This document shows, in pieces, positions 25,901-36,788 of a stretch of DNA of 64,000 bases (its first letter is position 1; every line of letters starts with the position of its first letter). The position numbers and the translations under genes were made by a program. Origin of the DNA: Welwitschia mirabilis (lineage: Eukaryota > Gnetophyta > Gnetopsida > Welwitschiales); contig JBOZIK010000001.1 in assembly GCA_051453625.1 (NCBI GenBank), forward strand, positions 241,941,870 to 242,005,869, in the 5' to 3' direction. The notes under the pieces are model-generated. The model was not told where the DNA came from, searched no databases, and saw only the letters and a list, made by a program, of their open reading frames with translations.

Positions 25901-25908
25901 TATAAATA
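25901..25908 (+). promoter_or_regulatory. LTR-B2 TATA box
   Basis: TATAAATA followed by ggaccctcctcctcctttttc, at the position equivalent to 17812 in LTR B1. Confidence 0.6.
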
Positions 25909-26311
25909 GGACCCTCCTCCTCCTTTTTCCCTCACTTTCATTTTTAAAGAATCCTTTACTACTGAAGCTTGGAACTTGGATAAGCCTTTAAGCCTTGGAA
26001 TCTTTAGGAATTCTTGAATCTTTGTTTTAATCTAGGTATGTTTCTATTCTTTCTTACTTCATTATTAGTCCTTTCTTTATATGCATTATGTTAATGATTT
26101 TGTCATGTTTACATTCTTGCAAAATGAATGTAGAATTGTGTAATGCTTGAAAAAAATAAAATCAATCGTGTTTCAAGTCTTGACTCCTATCACCTTTTGT
26201 ACTTGATGTCTTGATGTTATATTATCCTTGATGTGTATTGATATTTTGTGATCAAACTTAATTATACTTTTCTTGTTATCATTATGTCTTGAACTTATGA
26301 TTATGAATTTC

Positions 26312-26530
26312 CATATATTACCAAATAAGGCAATGGAATTCAAAGATTGCTAAATAAGGTAGTAAAGTAAGAATTTTATAGGTTATTAAATAAGGTAGTG
26401 GGGATAATAAGTTTACCATAGATTGCCAAATGAGGAAGTGAAGTGAAATATGAAAAATTATATAAGAACCATAGATTTCCGAATGAGGCAATGGGCTTCA
26501 CAGATTGCCAAATCTGGCAGTGAAGTGATT
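26312..26530 (+). repeat. Minisatellite in LTR B2
   Basis: Imperfect units such as agattgctaaataaggtag and agattgccaaatgaggaag, homologous to the array in LTR B1 but with different copy number and order. Confidence 0.7.
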
Positions 26531-27719
26531 AAGATATGTGAAAATATATAATGATTATTCTCATTCATAACTATAAGGTCAGTGTTTGTGATATATCATG
26601 TTTTCTTAGAGTCTTGACTTACATATTTAACCTTTGAAAATCTTTGCCTAGCTTGCCTGGTTTTTCATAGATCATACTAAAAGCTATGAGATTTTCATAG
26701 TTTTCAGTCCATACTTTTGTATCATAGGTGGAAAATCTAGAGTTTAAATGTTAAAGTGGGCATAAGGATGTGGAGGGTCATTGATCTAGTATTGATGGAA
26801 AATTTGCTGAATAATTTGTAATCCTTCATTATTCTTAAATACTTAGTGTTATATGAATGATTTTCATGAGAACACAATATGATTTTCTTGGAATAATGTT
26901 TTTTAGACATGTTAAGATTTTAACTCCATTTTATTATATGTGTGATTATAGTTTATAAGTTTACTCAGATGTTGCATTTTGTATTAAAAAATGAATATTT
27001 TACCAAATCTTTTTTGCAATAAATGTGATGATCTTAGTTCATATTTTTCATTCATTACTTGAAGTACTATAGTGTGAATTTTTAATCCTTAGTTGTGTAT
27101 TCTACCTCAACGGTGTTGGGTGAAAATTTATGATTGTAAATTTCTATAATTATTTTTATGGATAAGTATCATTGGAATTTCATTTTCAAGCTTCTATTAT
27201 AAAGATTTCTTAAGTGTTTTTAGTTTGTATGTGAATATTGAATAATGAGGCTTAATTACAAAATTTATATTCATTTATTTATAATAAATTTTATTAAAAA
27301 AATGGGCATGTAATTCTCCCTCCTTCTGTAAATATTCTAACCCAATGTAGTTAGGTTGATTTAGTTTTCTATTATTTATTTAAATGCTATAAAGATAATA
27401 TGGTAAGAGGAGAGGAAAAACTTAATTCAAAATTACTGTTTCAGCACTCATGGTGAGACTTAAGCTATCTACTACTCTTTTCTTAATAATGATAAAGATG
27501 CAACAATTAAGATTTCATGGAGGATAGGACCACCTTAAAGAGAGCCATTATTAAAGGAAGTTATAAATTCTTAAGAATGACATTACAAAGTTTAAATTTT
27601 CTATTAATAATATGGAAAATTTTTAATTAATGCATTTGATAAAGGGGAAAAATAAGGATTTAATTCTTTACTAAATATGTAATGTTTATATGTTTAGAAA
27701 TATAAATGCAAGTGTTACA

Positions 27720-30700
27720 TTTCGATATCATAGTGTTAAGTTTATGAATATTTTCAACTGTAGAACTTTTGGGGTATGATACATTTGTACATACATTGGG
27801 AGTTTACTAGGCTAATGATGAGCTAGGGATATTAGGATGTAGGTGGTAGTTTGTTAAAGTTGTTAAATGTTTTGTTTAAATTTTCTTAAGGTAAAATAAT
27901 TTTATCTATTAGTGTGATGTTTATTATTGTTAATTTGGGTTTGAGTTTTCATGAATTTTATTATTGTTTTTTATAATGGATTAGATGAAGAAGGTTCATG
28001 ATTTGATGACAAGAAATGATGAGATGTATGGTATTGGATTGAAGATGAAGGATAAGAATTCTTAGAGGAAGGCAAGAAAGTTTTTAGATTGATTGATAGA
28101 ACCTTAGTTATCGTTTTTTTTTATCTCTAAGAGAATTTTGGATGGTTTTTCTACCTCAGGTTATAAGTATTTGAGTATGAGTCATTTCTATGATTTTATT
28201 AATGTTGTCCTATTACATTAACCTATTCATTAATAGTATTTTAAAAAAGAGATATTAAAGGAATCTTAACTATTTCATGAAAATCTATATGTTTGATTAA
28301 GAATTTGGGTTTGCTTTGAAATGAGGGATTTTACTTTTCTATATATCTAATTAATTTGATTTCTAACATTAAAATTACCAAGTAATCTAAAATTTCTTAT
28401 AGATCTAATTAAATTTTAGGATCTAGATGCTTTAATAGTTTTCTCCCATTTCTTAGAACTTTTATTAATATATTCTAAATAGTTCTAAACTTCATTTATG
28501 TTAAGGTTGAGAAAACTACCCCCTACTTATCATTTCTACCAACTACCTATTATTTGTGAACAATCCTTCATTGAAGAAACTGATAACCTTACCTAGTTTA
28601 AATTCATATTATGGCCATTTTTGTAAAAGCTTCTTAATATTTTTAATGCCTATGAGAATATTTCATAATATTTCTATTGATAATTCATTATTTGTTAACT
28701 TAAAGCATTAGTTTTATGACTCAAGAAAAATTTAAAAATGAAAGCTTTGTTTAAGTTAACTCAAATCCTAATAGAGAAAGGTTTTAGGACATATAACTAC
28801 CTTTACTTTTTTTTTTATCCTTTAAATAAGAATGGAAATATGATCACCCTAAGTTCATTTATGATATTAGCATACTGGAATATGATTGATAACACACAAT
28901 TAATATATTTTAAGTGCAAGTATGAGACTTTAAATTCTAGATCATAACAGTGTAAGCGAAGTTAGGTAGTAAATGTCTTAAGATCTAGTTAGTGTACTAC
29001 TAGGAGTAGAATTATATAGGAAGGTATTCCTAGGCACTGTGATTAAAGGTAATCTCTGAGATTTTGCTTAAGATAAGGATTTTTAAAAAAATCTAACTAG
29101 TTTTAAAACAAGTATTAGCTATGAGTTTGAACTAGGTGTTGCTTTGAAAGGTGGACTTGTTGATTTTAAATAATTCTTTATTTCAAAATGTTATATTTTT
29201 AAAATAAAGGTTATGAAAGGCATAGTACTCATTTTTATTAAGTTCTTATTCTGGTTATTGTTCTTCACGAATTCTTTAGGTGATTTATTTCGAAAGGAAG
29301 GTATCTATTCATTATTATTACTAGTATTAAGATTCTTATTTTTACTAGTTGAGGTCTTAACTAATATTTTTCATTGATATGTATTTAGCACATGTAACAT
29401 AAGATAGTTTTAGAAAGATTCCAAAAGAAAACATGTTTTAAAAGTTTTAATAGAGATTATACAAATTATTCTAAAGAAATAAATGCAAAAGAGTTAACAA
29501 TATCAATCAAGTATGATGATGAAATTAGTTGTTTGACATTTTTAGTTTTCTAAAAAGAATAGGCTTATTATTATCACAATGCAATTCATTTTAGCTCATA
29601 GAAAATAAAAATTAAGTAATAAAAAATAAAATGACAAAGAACTATGCAAAATAAAACATATAGAGAAACCTTAAATATGTTTTTAATTTTTCTAAAAATT
29701 TTAATATATAAATAAAAATATATTTTAATGCATATGAAAAGTAAACACTAGTAAATTCAAATGCAAAAAATAAAAGAATAAAGAAAAGATAGATTTTTTT
29801 TTTTTTTTCATTCATCAATTTTTCTTTACTTGAATAAAACCTACGAAAACTAGTTAAGTTGCAATCATAATGATTACTATAGATTAGATTAGGATTAAAA
29901 AACTTAATGAAAACTTGAAGAGCTACAACATTTTTGGATATTACTAGAAATAAACTAGTACCCATCATTAGAAAGTATAGAAATGGAAAGGAAAAAAAGA
30001 AAGAAAGACTAGTTTAACACTAGTAGGAATTAGTACCAGCAATTAGAGAAAGCATAAAAATGAAAAAATATAAACTAAAATGTAATTAAAAATAAAAATT
30101 TATTTACCCACTATAATACTACTATACCATTATCCCTAAAAATGATAATAAAATAGTATTCATGACTAGCTTTTACAATAGAAACTATGGCCTTCATTAT
30201 GGAAGGGTTTTAATGTTATACAATAGATAAAGATAATTTAGGATAGGAAAAATAGTATAAATACAAATTAGTTTTAAACTAGTAGAATATTAAAGTAGAA
30301 TTCAAATAAAGAATGTGATGAAGATGATTCAATTATAAGTGTATGAAAGTAAACTAAAACTTGATAAACTAACTTAAGTCTTCTAAGAGATAAAGATTTC
30401 TATTCAACTATGTAATGCAATTTTTTGATTAATCCTTAAAAATTTTAAAGTATTATGACTTGGATTGTGATGACATAATATCATTCACCAAATAAGTAGT
30501 GGTGATATCTTTTAATCACTTTTATATGCCACAACCTAGATTTAGGCATGATAACTAGGAAAATATTTCCAAAGACCATCAAGTAAAGATAAAATATAAA
30601 TCAAGACATGAGTAAAAGAGACTTACTTAGAAAATAAGAATAACATAGAAAACATGTAGCTTTAATTAAGCACAAAAATTACAATATAACTTAGAACTTA

Positions 30701-30960
30701 AAATTAAAAAGAAAGAATTACTATCTTTTATTAAAATAGTAAGAATTATAGTACATTAAAGAAACAAATCTAAGATTGATAAAGAATCATTAAGCTAGCC
30801 TTGAGACTAGCTCATCCCTAGAGAAGAAACTTAGAATGACATAATGGAGTTCTCACACTATAAAGCCATATAAACCTTTCCCCTAAAAAATTCATATAGT
30901 AATGGGTGATTAACCCTTTTTATAGGTGAAAATAGGATTAGCATTTTATAATTAAAATCT
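27720..30960 (+). other. Internal region after LTR B2
   Basis: AT-rich, no recognisable gag-pol. It begins with a decayed primer site. Frames at 28738-28947 (+) and 29968-29642 (-) are short and low-complexity and look like chance openings. A dispersed motif (actagtacccatca near 29,954) recurs near 14,748. Confidence 0.4.
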
Positions 30961-30970
30961 NNNNNNNNNN
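30961..30970. other. 10-N gap
   Basis: Ten N bases directly precede the LINE sequence and a marked change in base composition. The true junction between the B internal region and the LINE is therefore not visible. Confidence 0.95.
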
Positions 30971-31247
30971 ATTGGGAAGCTTTTGACACTAGGAGGATAT
31001 GCTAGGGTTTTGAAGATTTTCTAGGATTTGGTGGGTCTAGAGCACAGGAGGGAGCAAGGCTTGAAGAGCAGTGAATCATTAGGGGTGGTTTCAGTCCCTG
31101 GTCATAGAAAGTAGGTGTGATTTTGGCCATCAAATAGTTATTCTATAGGTAAGTTATCAGATTTTATTCATTTACTAGTTCTAATCCATTTTTAGGTTTT
31201 TTTTTTTCAAGGGGTTTAACCCCAATATTAGAAAGGAAAATTTCTTA

Positions 31248-31930
31248 TATTGGACATCGATGAAGATGCCTATAGTAAGATTAAGAAGAAGCTCAGATAC
31301 AGTCTAATTAGAAAGTTTGTCTTCTCTGGTCCTTGACCAAGGTTAGATCAGATCCATGAATGGGTTACCACTAAATGGATAGGAGTTAGTAAACTTAATG
31401 TTATTACAATGTCAGAAGGGTTGGTATTATTTCAACTAGATAATGAATGAAAGTAAGATGAAATAATCATAAGAGGACAATGGTTTTTTTATGTTCATGG
31501 CCTTTTCCTAGCCAAATGGATGCCAAGATGCAATTAGACTCAAATCTATTTAAGAGACTTCCAATCTAGATCTGTATTTACAAATTTCAATTGGTGTTTT
31601 GGGATGAAGATCTATTAAGGAGCATGATATCCCAATTTGATAAACTCATCAAACTCAATAGGATTATTATTAAATAGATAAAATTAGTGTTGGCTAGATT
31701 TTGTGTTTAGATAAGCTTAAAGGATACCAAGAAGATTTAGTCTATAAAATTTAGATTAAAATGGGGTAGTTGTGATCTGAACATCACCTACGAGAATATT
31801 TTGATACCTTGCATAGTCTTTAAAAAATCAGGACATCTCTCTAAAAGATGTGCTCCTCCTAAAAATAAATGTTTACATTATAGAAGATTGGGTTATCTAT
31901 GAGAGGAATGTCAAAAAAATTGATTGATAT
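31248..31930 (+). pseudogene. LINE ORF1 remnant: DUF4283 and zinc knuckle
   Basis: The frame reads IDEDAYSKIKKKLRYSLIRK, then LDQIHEWVTTKWIGVSKLNV, then EGLVLFQLDNE and QWFFYVHGLFLAKWMP. This is the pattern of the DUF4283 domain found in ORF1 of plant LINEs. Near 31,804-31,920 it reads IPCIVFKKSGHLSKRCAPP and KCLHYRRLGYL..EECQKN, two CCHC knuckles in which the second Cys of each knuckle and the His of the second are lost. ORF1 proteins of this type bind the element's RNA. Stops interrupt the frame. Confidence 0.75.
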
Positions 31931-32294
31931 TAAATAAAAGCCAAAGGAAACCTATACCTTTTGTGGGAAAACTAGTCACAATCAGAACATATGTTGATAT
32001 AAGCAAAGGAAGGAATAAACCATAAAAAGTACTACTATTTTTCCCAAGGAAGGAAAGAAAAAGGATGCATCAAAACTAGAGCATAACATCTTTCAGCCTC
32101 TTATGAATGAGAATGATAACTAACAATCTATAAATGATGATAAACCTAATAAAGTAAAAACCCAAATGAAGGGAAGACCTAGTAATAAAACTCTCCAAGA
32201 ATAAGAAATGATAGAGAACATTGTAGATAATTCCTAGGCCATCATTGAAGATATCTTAAAAAAAAATTCAAGCACTCAGAAAGGGGTAAAAACA

Positions 32295-32975
32295 CCTTCA
32301 ATGAATTGTCTCATATGGAATTGTATGGGATTAAGGTCCTCCTATAAAAAAGATCCTATGAAACCTAATTAGTCAATATGATATCAATTTAATTTAGTTA
32401 CAAAAAACGAAGATAAAAAATGATATGGGAAAAATGAATTTATGGTAGCAATGGACTTCTTTCATTATTACATCTCAAGGCAACTCTAGTGGCCTTCTGA
32501 TTTCTACAAAAAGAGAGGTAGATCTAATTTATAGTATCAAGAATCATATCATAATTCTTCTTAAAGAAGAAGGCTTGACTAGCATTAATCTTTATAGTCC
32601 ATAATACAATCAAGACTAGGCCACTGTCTTGAAAAAAGATTAGAGGACAGTAATAGACAAATCTAAATGACTCATCCTAGGTAACTTCAATCAATGTATT
32701 CATTACTGGGAAAAATCAGGGGGTAATAACTGGAATTCTAGAGGTTCCTCAATACTAAAATACATTTTGAGAAGAAACTCCATCACAGATGTTCATATGT
32801 CTGGGTGCAAATATATGTGATCAAATAAAAGAGCAGATACAAATCTAATAATGTCTAAGATTAATAAATTTCTAGCTAGGAAGGAATTAGCTAAACTCCC
32901 ACTTAAAGCCTATGGTTTAAATATATTTACCTTAGACCACCATCCTATCAAACTCAGAGTGGGGGCAATTTCATC
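32295..32975 (+). pseudogene. LINE endonuclease remnant
   Basis: Opens with MNCLIWNCMGLRSS, the conserved WNCRGL start of plant L1 AP-type endonucleases. A later frame gives LGNFNQCIHYWEKSGG, SITDVHMSGCKYMWSNKR and finally FTLDHHPIKLRVG, matching the GDFN, TW and SDHxPI motifs; the Asp of GDFN is Asn and the Ser of SDH is Leu. The middle is frameshifted. The intact enzyme would nick target DNA to prime reverse transcription. Confidence 0.75.
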
Positions 32976-33529
32976 CTAGAAAACTCCATTTTGCATGAAA
33001 TAATATTAGATTAATCAAATAGAAATTAGAGTGCTATTGAAATAAATATGGACATAGTATAATGACACCCAATCTATAACTTTTTTGTGTATGAGCCTCA
33101 ATATCCTAAAGGCTTACATAAGAGATTGGAAAAGGAAAGATAAAGAGGGGTTTAAATCAAGAACCAAGCATGAGAAGGAAATCAAAAGAATCCAAACTAA
33201 GCAAAAGGAAATAGGTAATCAGGACATTCTGAGCAAAGAATATCAGTGCTTAATATATCTCTAAGAAATAAATTTTGATAAAGAACATCACTAGAAAGAA
33301 CACTTAAGGATCGGGTAGCTAAGAGATGGTGATAAACATACTATATTCTTCTTCTAGTAGGCCAACAAGCACAAATCAGACTACATGATTAGAAGACTAT
33401 TTGTAAGAGGTTAAATCATAGAAAATAAAGAGGATATAGCTAAGGAATTACAGGACCATCTTAAGATAGTCTAGGAATGGGATAATATCACCCCTGATTT
33501 AATTCTAGAAAATAAGAGATTCTCATATA

Positions 33530-34470
33530 AAGATAATTATATATTAACTAAACCTATGAGTAGAGAATAGATTTCATCTATTATCAAATTCATAAAGAAT
33601 AACCAAGATCTTAGCCCTAATGGTTGGTTGGTTGAACTTTTTAAATCCTACTTCTCCATCCTAGGGGATAACCTTCATAATGTAATGCAGAAAGTCTTCC
33701 ACAATACATGAATTCCTAGGGAAATGAATAGGACTAGAATAGTACTTATACCAAAAAAAAATAAATAAATAAATGATAATAAACTAGATGATTTCAAGCA
33801 TTTAAGTGTTTATAACATCATTTACAGAACTTTTTCAAATATCATGGTTGGCCAAATTGCCCTCCTACTTCCCAATGTAATTTTAGAGAATTAAGTCAAC
33901 TTCATCTAAGCTAGGTATATTCAAGATCAAATCCTCTTGACTTATAAGATTATTTACTCTATTAAAAAAATACTAATTTCCTCTTCTTATAGGTAAACTA
34001 GATATTGCTAAAGCTTATGATTCTGTTAGTTAGTAAGCATTAGGATGTATTCTTAGGAAAATAGGCTTTTCTCAAGATGTTATTAATCTCTGGCTAGATA
34101 TGTAGGCTTCTATCAAATTTAGTATAGAGATAAACAATTATAGATTAAATTTCTTCTCAATCGAAAGAGGGATGAGACAAGAGGACATCCTATTTCCATA
34201 CCTTTTTCTTTTTGTGATGAATGTATTACAGGTTTTCTTAAGAAAGAATAGAGTTATAGGAATTATAATTGGAAGCCAAACCTTTCTCAATAATCACTAT
34301 GCATACAACACCATCATTATAACTAAGGCATCATGTCAACATGTAAAAGCAATCAAAAATGCAATGAACATCTTTGAAAAGGCAATAGAATTTTACACTA
34401 ACTGGAATAAATAAATAATACATACTTTGGGCAGAAAATGTATCAGAAGGGGTAAAATTTCATAAATCCT
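33530..34470 (+). pseudogene. LINE reverse transcriptase remnant
   Basis: Recognisable blocks are RTRIVLIPKKN, KLDIAKAYDSVS (motif A, 33995-34030), IERGMRQEDILFPYLFLFVM (motif B, in an open stretch 34172-34414) and, at 34298-34309, YAYN in place of the catalytic YADD/FADD. Loss of both acidic residues at this site plus many stops show the enzyme is dead. The open stretch 34172-34414 is only a fragment of the domain. Confidence 0.85.
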
Positions 34471-34749
34471 AAGTACAAAGTTAGGAGATATATAGGATAT
34501 ATATTTGAGTATTACTCTTTATAATTGGCATAAGATAAATACCTAGAATTACATCTGGAATTCATCTAAAGGTAGTGCAACTTATACTAAAATAGATTTT
34601 TCTCTTCCAAATCTAAAATCATTCTTACAAACTATTACTTAATCTCCTTTTTCTAATACATATCTTTCATTATCATCCCCCTAACCCCAAGAAATATCAT
34701 AGAAAACATCAACAAGATCTAAAATAATTTTATTTGATTAAGAGAAAAG

Positions 34750-35290
34750 GATCACCACTGAATCCATCTTTGTAAATAGGAGACTATTACTTGCCTAAAG
34801 AAATTTGGAGATTGGGGGATTCAGAAATCTAAATATTGCATTCTCATTAGAGTACATAAAATTTTAAAGAGACTATAAGAAGGAGGTTAGCCCTAGTTTG
34901 ATTTAATTAATTACAAATACAGAGTTTAGATAATTTATCTTGGGGAGTTCTATCTAAGAAAACATCTCAGTAAATCTTAACAATAACTCATTAACTTAAA
35001 CATTTATTAGTATGATTTAACTAAGCATGTCCTTCTAAAGAAGTATAGAAAAAAGGATGCATATAAGAATTATTAGAAGAGACAGATTCTAGAAAAAATT
35101 AAGGTTTTTTACTAGTTAAAATACCATTAGAGAATTTTAACTAGAGATCAATTACTCAGAAAGGGATTCTAAATAGAATTAAACTATCCCATCTGCCAAT
35201 CCAATCTAGAAATAATATAGCATCTATTTCATCACTACTTTGGAGCAAAGAATTAATCTTCATAATGATGAAGTACTATCAAATCTACAA
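34750..35290 (+). pseudogene. LINE C-terminal region with zf-RVT
   Basis: After the polymerase, WETITCLKKFGDWGIQ resembles the W..VC.PKE.GGLGI segment that precedes zf-RVT in plant LINEs. Then RILTRDQLLRKGF, NYPICQSNLEII and HLFHHYFGAKN match the zf-RVT layout (R.LT.D.L...G, CPLC...E, HLF..C). The first Cys of the CxxC and the Cys after HLF are lost. Confidence 0.7.
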
Positions 35291-35639
35291 CACCTTTAAC
35301 ATTCATTTATTGAATGGGATCTGCATGATGTTTTGGCATATTTAGTAGATCATAAATAATATAATTTTTGGTAACATCCCCTATCCTTTCCTATAAATAC
35401 AGCAAGGAGAATCTCACCTTTACTTCCAAATCAAAGTCATCATGAAAGCCATATCAACAATTAATCCTTCTAATCCAAGCCTCTTTAAAGGATGCCTTAC
35501 TCTATAGAAGAAAGTATAGGTGATGGGGTGGAAACCCCTTTTGCATAAGCTTAAAGGAGACCGTGGGGCTAATATCACCCCCTTCAATAGATGATAGAGA
35601 GGAGAACACACTGCATTCTAAAGAAATCCAATAGAAATC

Positions 35640-36037
35640 ACTGAAGACTCCCTCTCCAGGCTGTTATAGATCCCTACAAAAGGTGAGTGGATTTCATTTA
35701 AATATAGAAGGCAATGCGAAGCACTCCACTTCTTCCATGGTGGGGTTTCTAAACTACCCAGTGAGCACATTAGCAAAAAGGTGCTACTGTCCCATTAGGG
35801 ACTAGTTGTAGAACTTATGGACCATTACTTCATTCAATTAAAGATTTGCTCCAAACTTTTAGGTAGTCATTTTTCTTTCCTCAAAGATATTAACTTAGGA
35901 TGTCAAGTGAATCTAGCATTCTTTTTCATCCAAATTCTTAAATGGAAGGATTCTTTAAGGCTCTTATGATTGGTCTTAGCCCTTTGAATAGTAGCAAAAG
36001 AAATTAGGGAAATAGAAGCTCCTTCCCCTCTTCCCAT
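35640..36037 (+). pseudogene. Possible LINE RNase H remnant, cut by a gap
   Basis: The frame gives ALHFFHGGVSKLPS, similar to the LxFDGAS/GGVS start of RNase H domains, and further on FIQILKWKDSLRLL and IVAKEIREIEA, resembling the helical stretch of plant L1 RNase H. The catalytic Asp position reads His. An added Archaea-like RNase H is known in many plant L1 elements, so the position after zf-RVT fits, but decay makes the call tentative. The 100-N gap removes the rest. Confidence 0.4.
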
Positions 36038-36137
36038 NNNNNNNNNNNNNNNNNNNNNNNNNNNNNNNNNNNNNNNNNNNNNNNNNNNNNNNNNNNNNNN
36101 NNNNNNNNNNNNNNNNNNNNNNNNNNNNNNNNNNNNN
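36038..36137. other. 100-N gap
   Basis: Fixed-size scaffold gap between the LINE and partial LTR B3. The LINE 3' end and the start of LTR B3 are hidden here. Confidence 0.95.
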
Positions 36138-36788
36138 TTATTTTACGTAGTCTTTCCTATACAATACTGGAAGCTATGAAATTTTCAAGGTTCTCACTCC
36201 ATAATTCTTGTATTAAATAGGTGATAAAATTGGAGCTTGATTACCGAGAAGGGCAAAGAAAAGAGGAGATTATCTCTTCCACTTTATGTTGAGAAATTGT
36301 TTGGGAGTGATACTTGTGTATCTGTTGAAAATCATGAATTTCTCTATAATATAATTATCTTGAAAATACATTGAATGTTGGATTATGTACATCTTTCTTG
36401 AGATATTAGTTTAATGAAATATAAAGTTTGACTATGCATCTCCTGCAAAAATTTCTTGAGCATTTATCTGGTAATGAAATTGTAGTTCTTAGCAAATGTT
36501 GAAATTTCAATTGTTATGATTCTAAGAATACTTTTCTTAATTTTTATTTATTATAAATTAGTTATTATTATTCTAGGTTACTTTTAAAGAAAGAAACATT
36601 CATTACTTCTTGGAGAAGAGGCCATATTAAGTAAAGTAATGTCTTTTAGTTGTAAAATATTGGGTTTTACAACTTCAAAAGTAATGTCTTTTGCACCTTA
36701 AAAGAGTGCAAGTTACATTTTGATCTTAGAGTGTCAATTTTGAAAAAATTGAAATGAGATTCTAAGTGTAAAAATTTGGACTGTTACA
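36138..36788 (+). repeat. LTR B3, 3' part
   Basis: Matches the last 0.6 kb of LTR B1, for example tctcttccactttatgttgagaaatt near 36,267 against 18,799. After agttaca at 36,717 it runs through primer-site-like ttttgatcttagagt and 56 more bases to ggactgttaca, where the E LTR resumes. The far edge is therefore set by the flank, not by the first ttaca. Confidence 0.7.

Larger units (their letters stand above)
25221..27719 (+). repeat. LTR B2
   Basis: Middle LTR of the array. It starts tgtcatgtctacaatttt after a purine-rich tract and ends agtgttaca. It has a TATA box at 25901 and a minisatellite at 26312-26530. At about 2.5 kb it is longer than B1, and from about 26,720 onward it aligns poorly with B1, so it may carry an insertion or belong to a subfamily. 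It is followed by tttcgatatcatagtg, a decayed primer site, and by tttcaactgtagaactttt, matching tttcaactacaaaactttt after LTR B1. Confidence 0.6.
30971..36037 (+). mobile_element. Decayed L1-type LINE
   Basis: A plus-strand non-LTR retrotransposon with domains in the expected order: ORF1 with DUF4283 and zinc knuckle, then endonuclease, reverse transcriptase, zf-RVT and a possible RNase H. It is less AT-rich than its surroundings. Stops and frameshifts break every domain. Its 5' edge touches a 10-N gap and its 3' edge a 100-N gap, so no poly-A tail or target duplication can be read. It lies in the second internal region of the B array. Confidence 0.85.
17155..36788 (+). mobile_element. Family B three-LTR retrotransposon array
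   Basis: Three same-strand LTRs (17155-about 19234, 25221-27719 and a partial one at 36138-36788) are separated by two internal regions. B1 and B2 begin with tatcatgtct or tgtcatgtctacaatttt, and LTR ends are followed by primer-site-like sequence. The whole block interrupts the LTR of element E. It could be one element next to another sharing the middle LTR, or a tandem array made by unequal recombination. Neither internal region shows gag-pol motifs apart from the inserted LINE. Confidence 0.6.

Noticed and set aside
29642-29968. 108-codon minus frame
   Set aside because: Dominated by Phe, Lys and Tyr from homopolymer runs; no domain and no neighbours to support it.
35420-35611. 63-codon minus frame inside the LINE
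   Set aside because: It lies antisense to the LINE between zf-RVT and the possible RNase H; no independent evidence of a gene.
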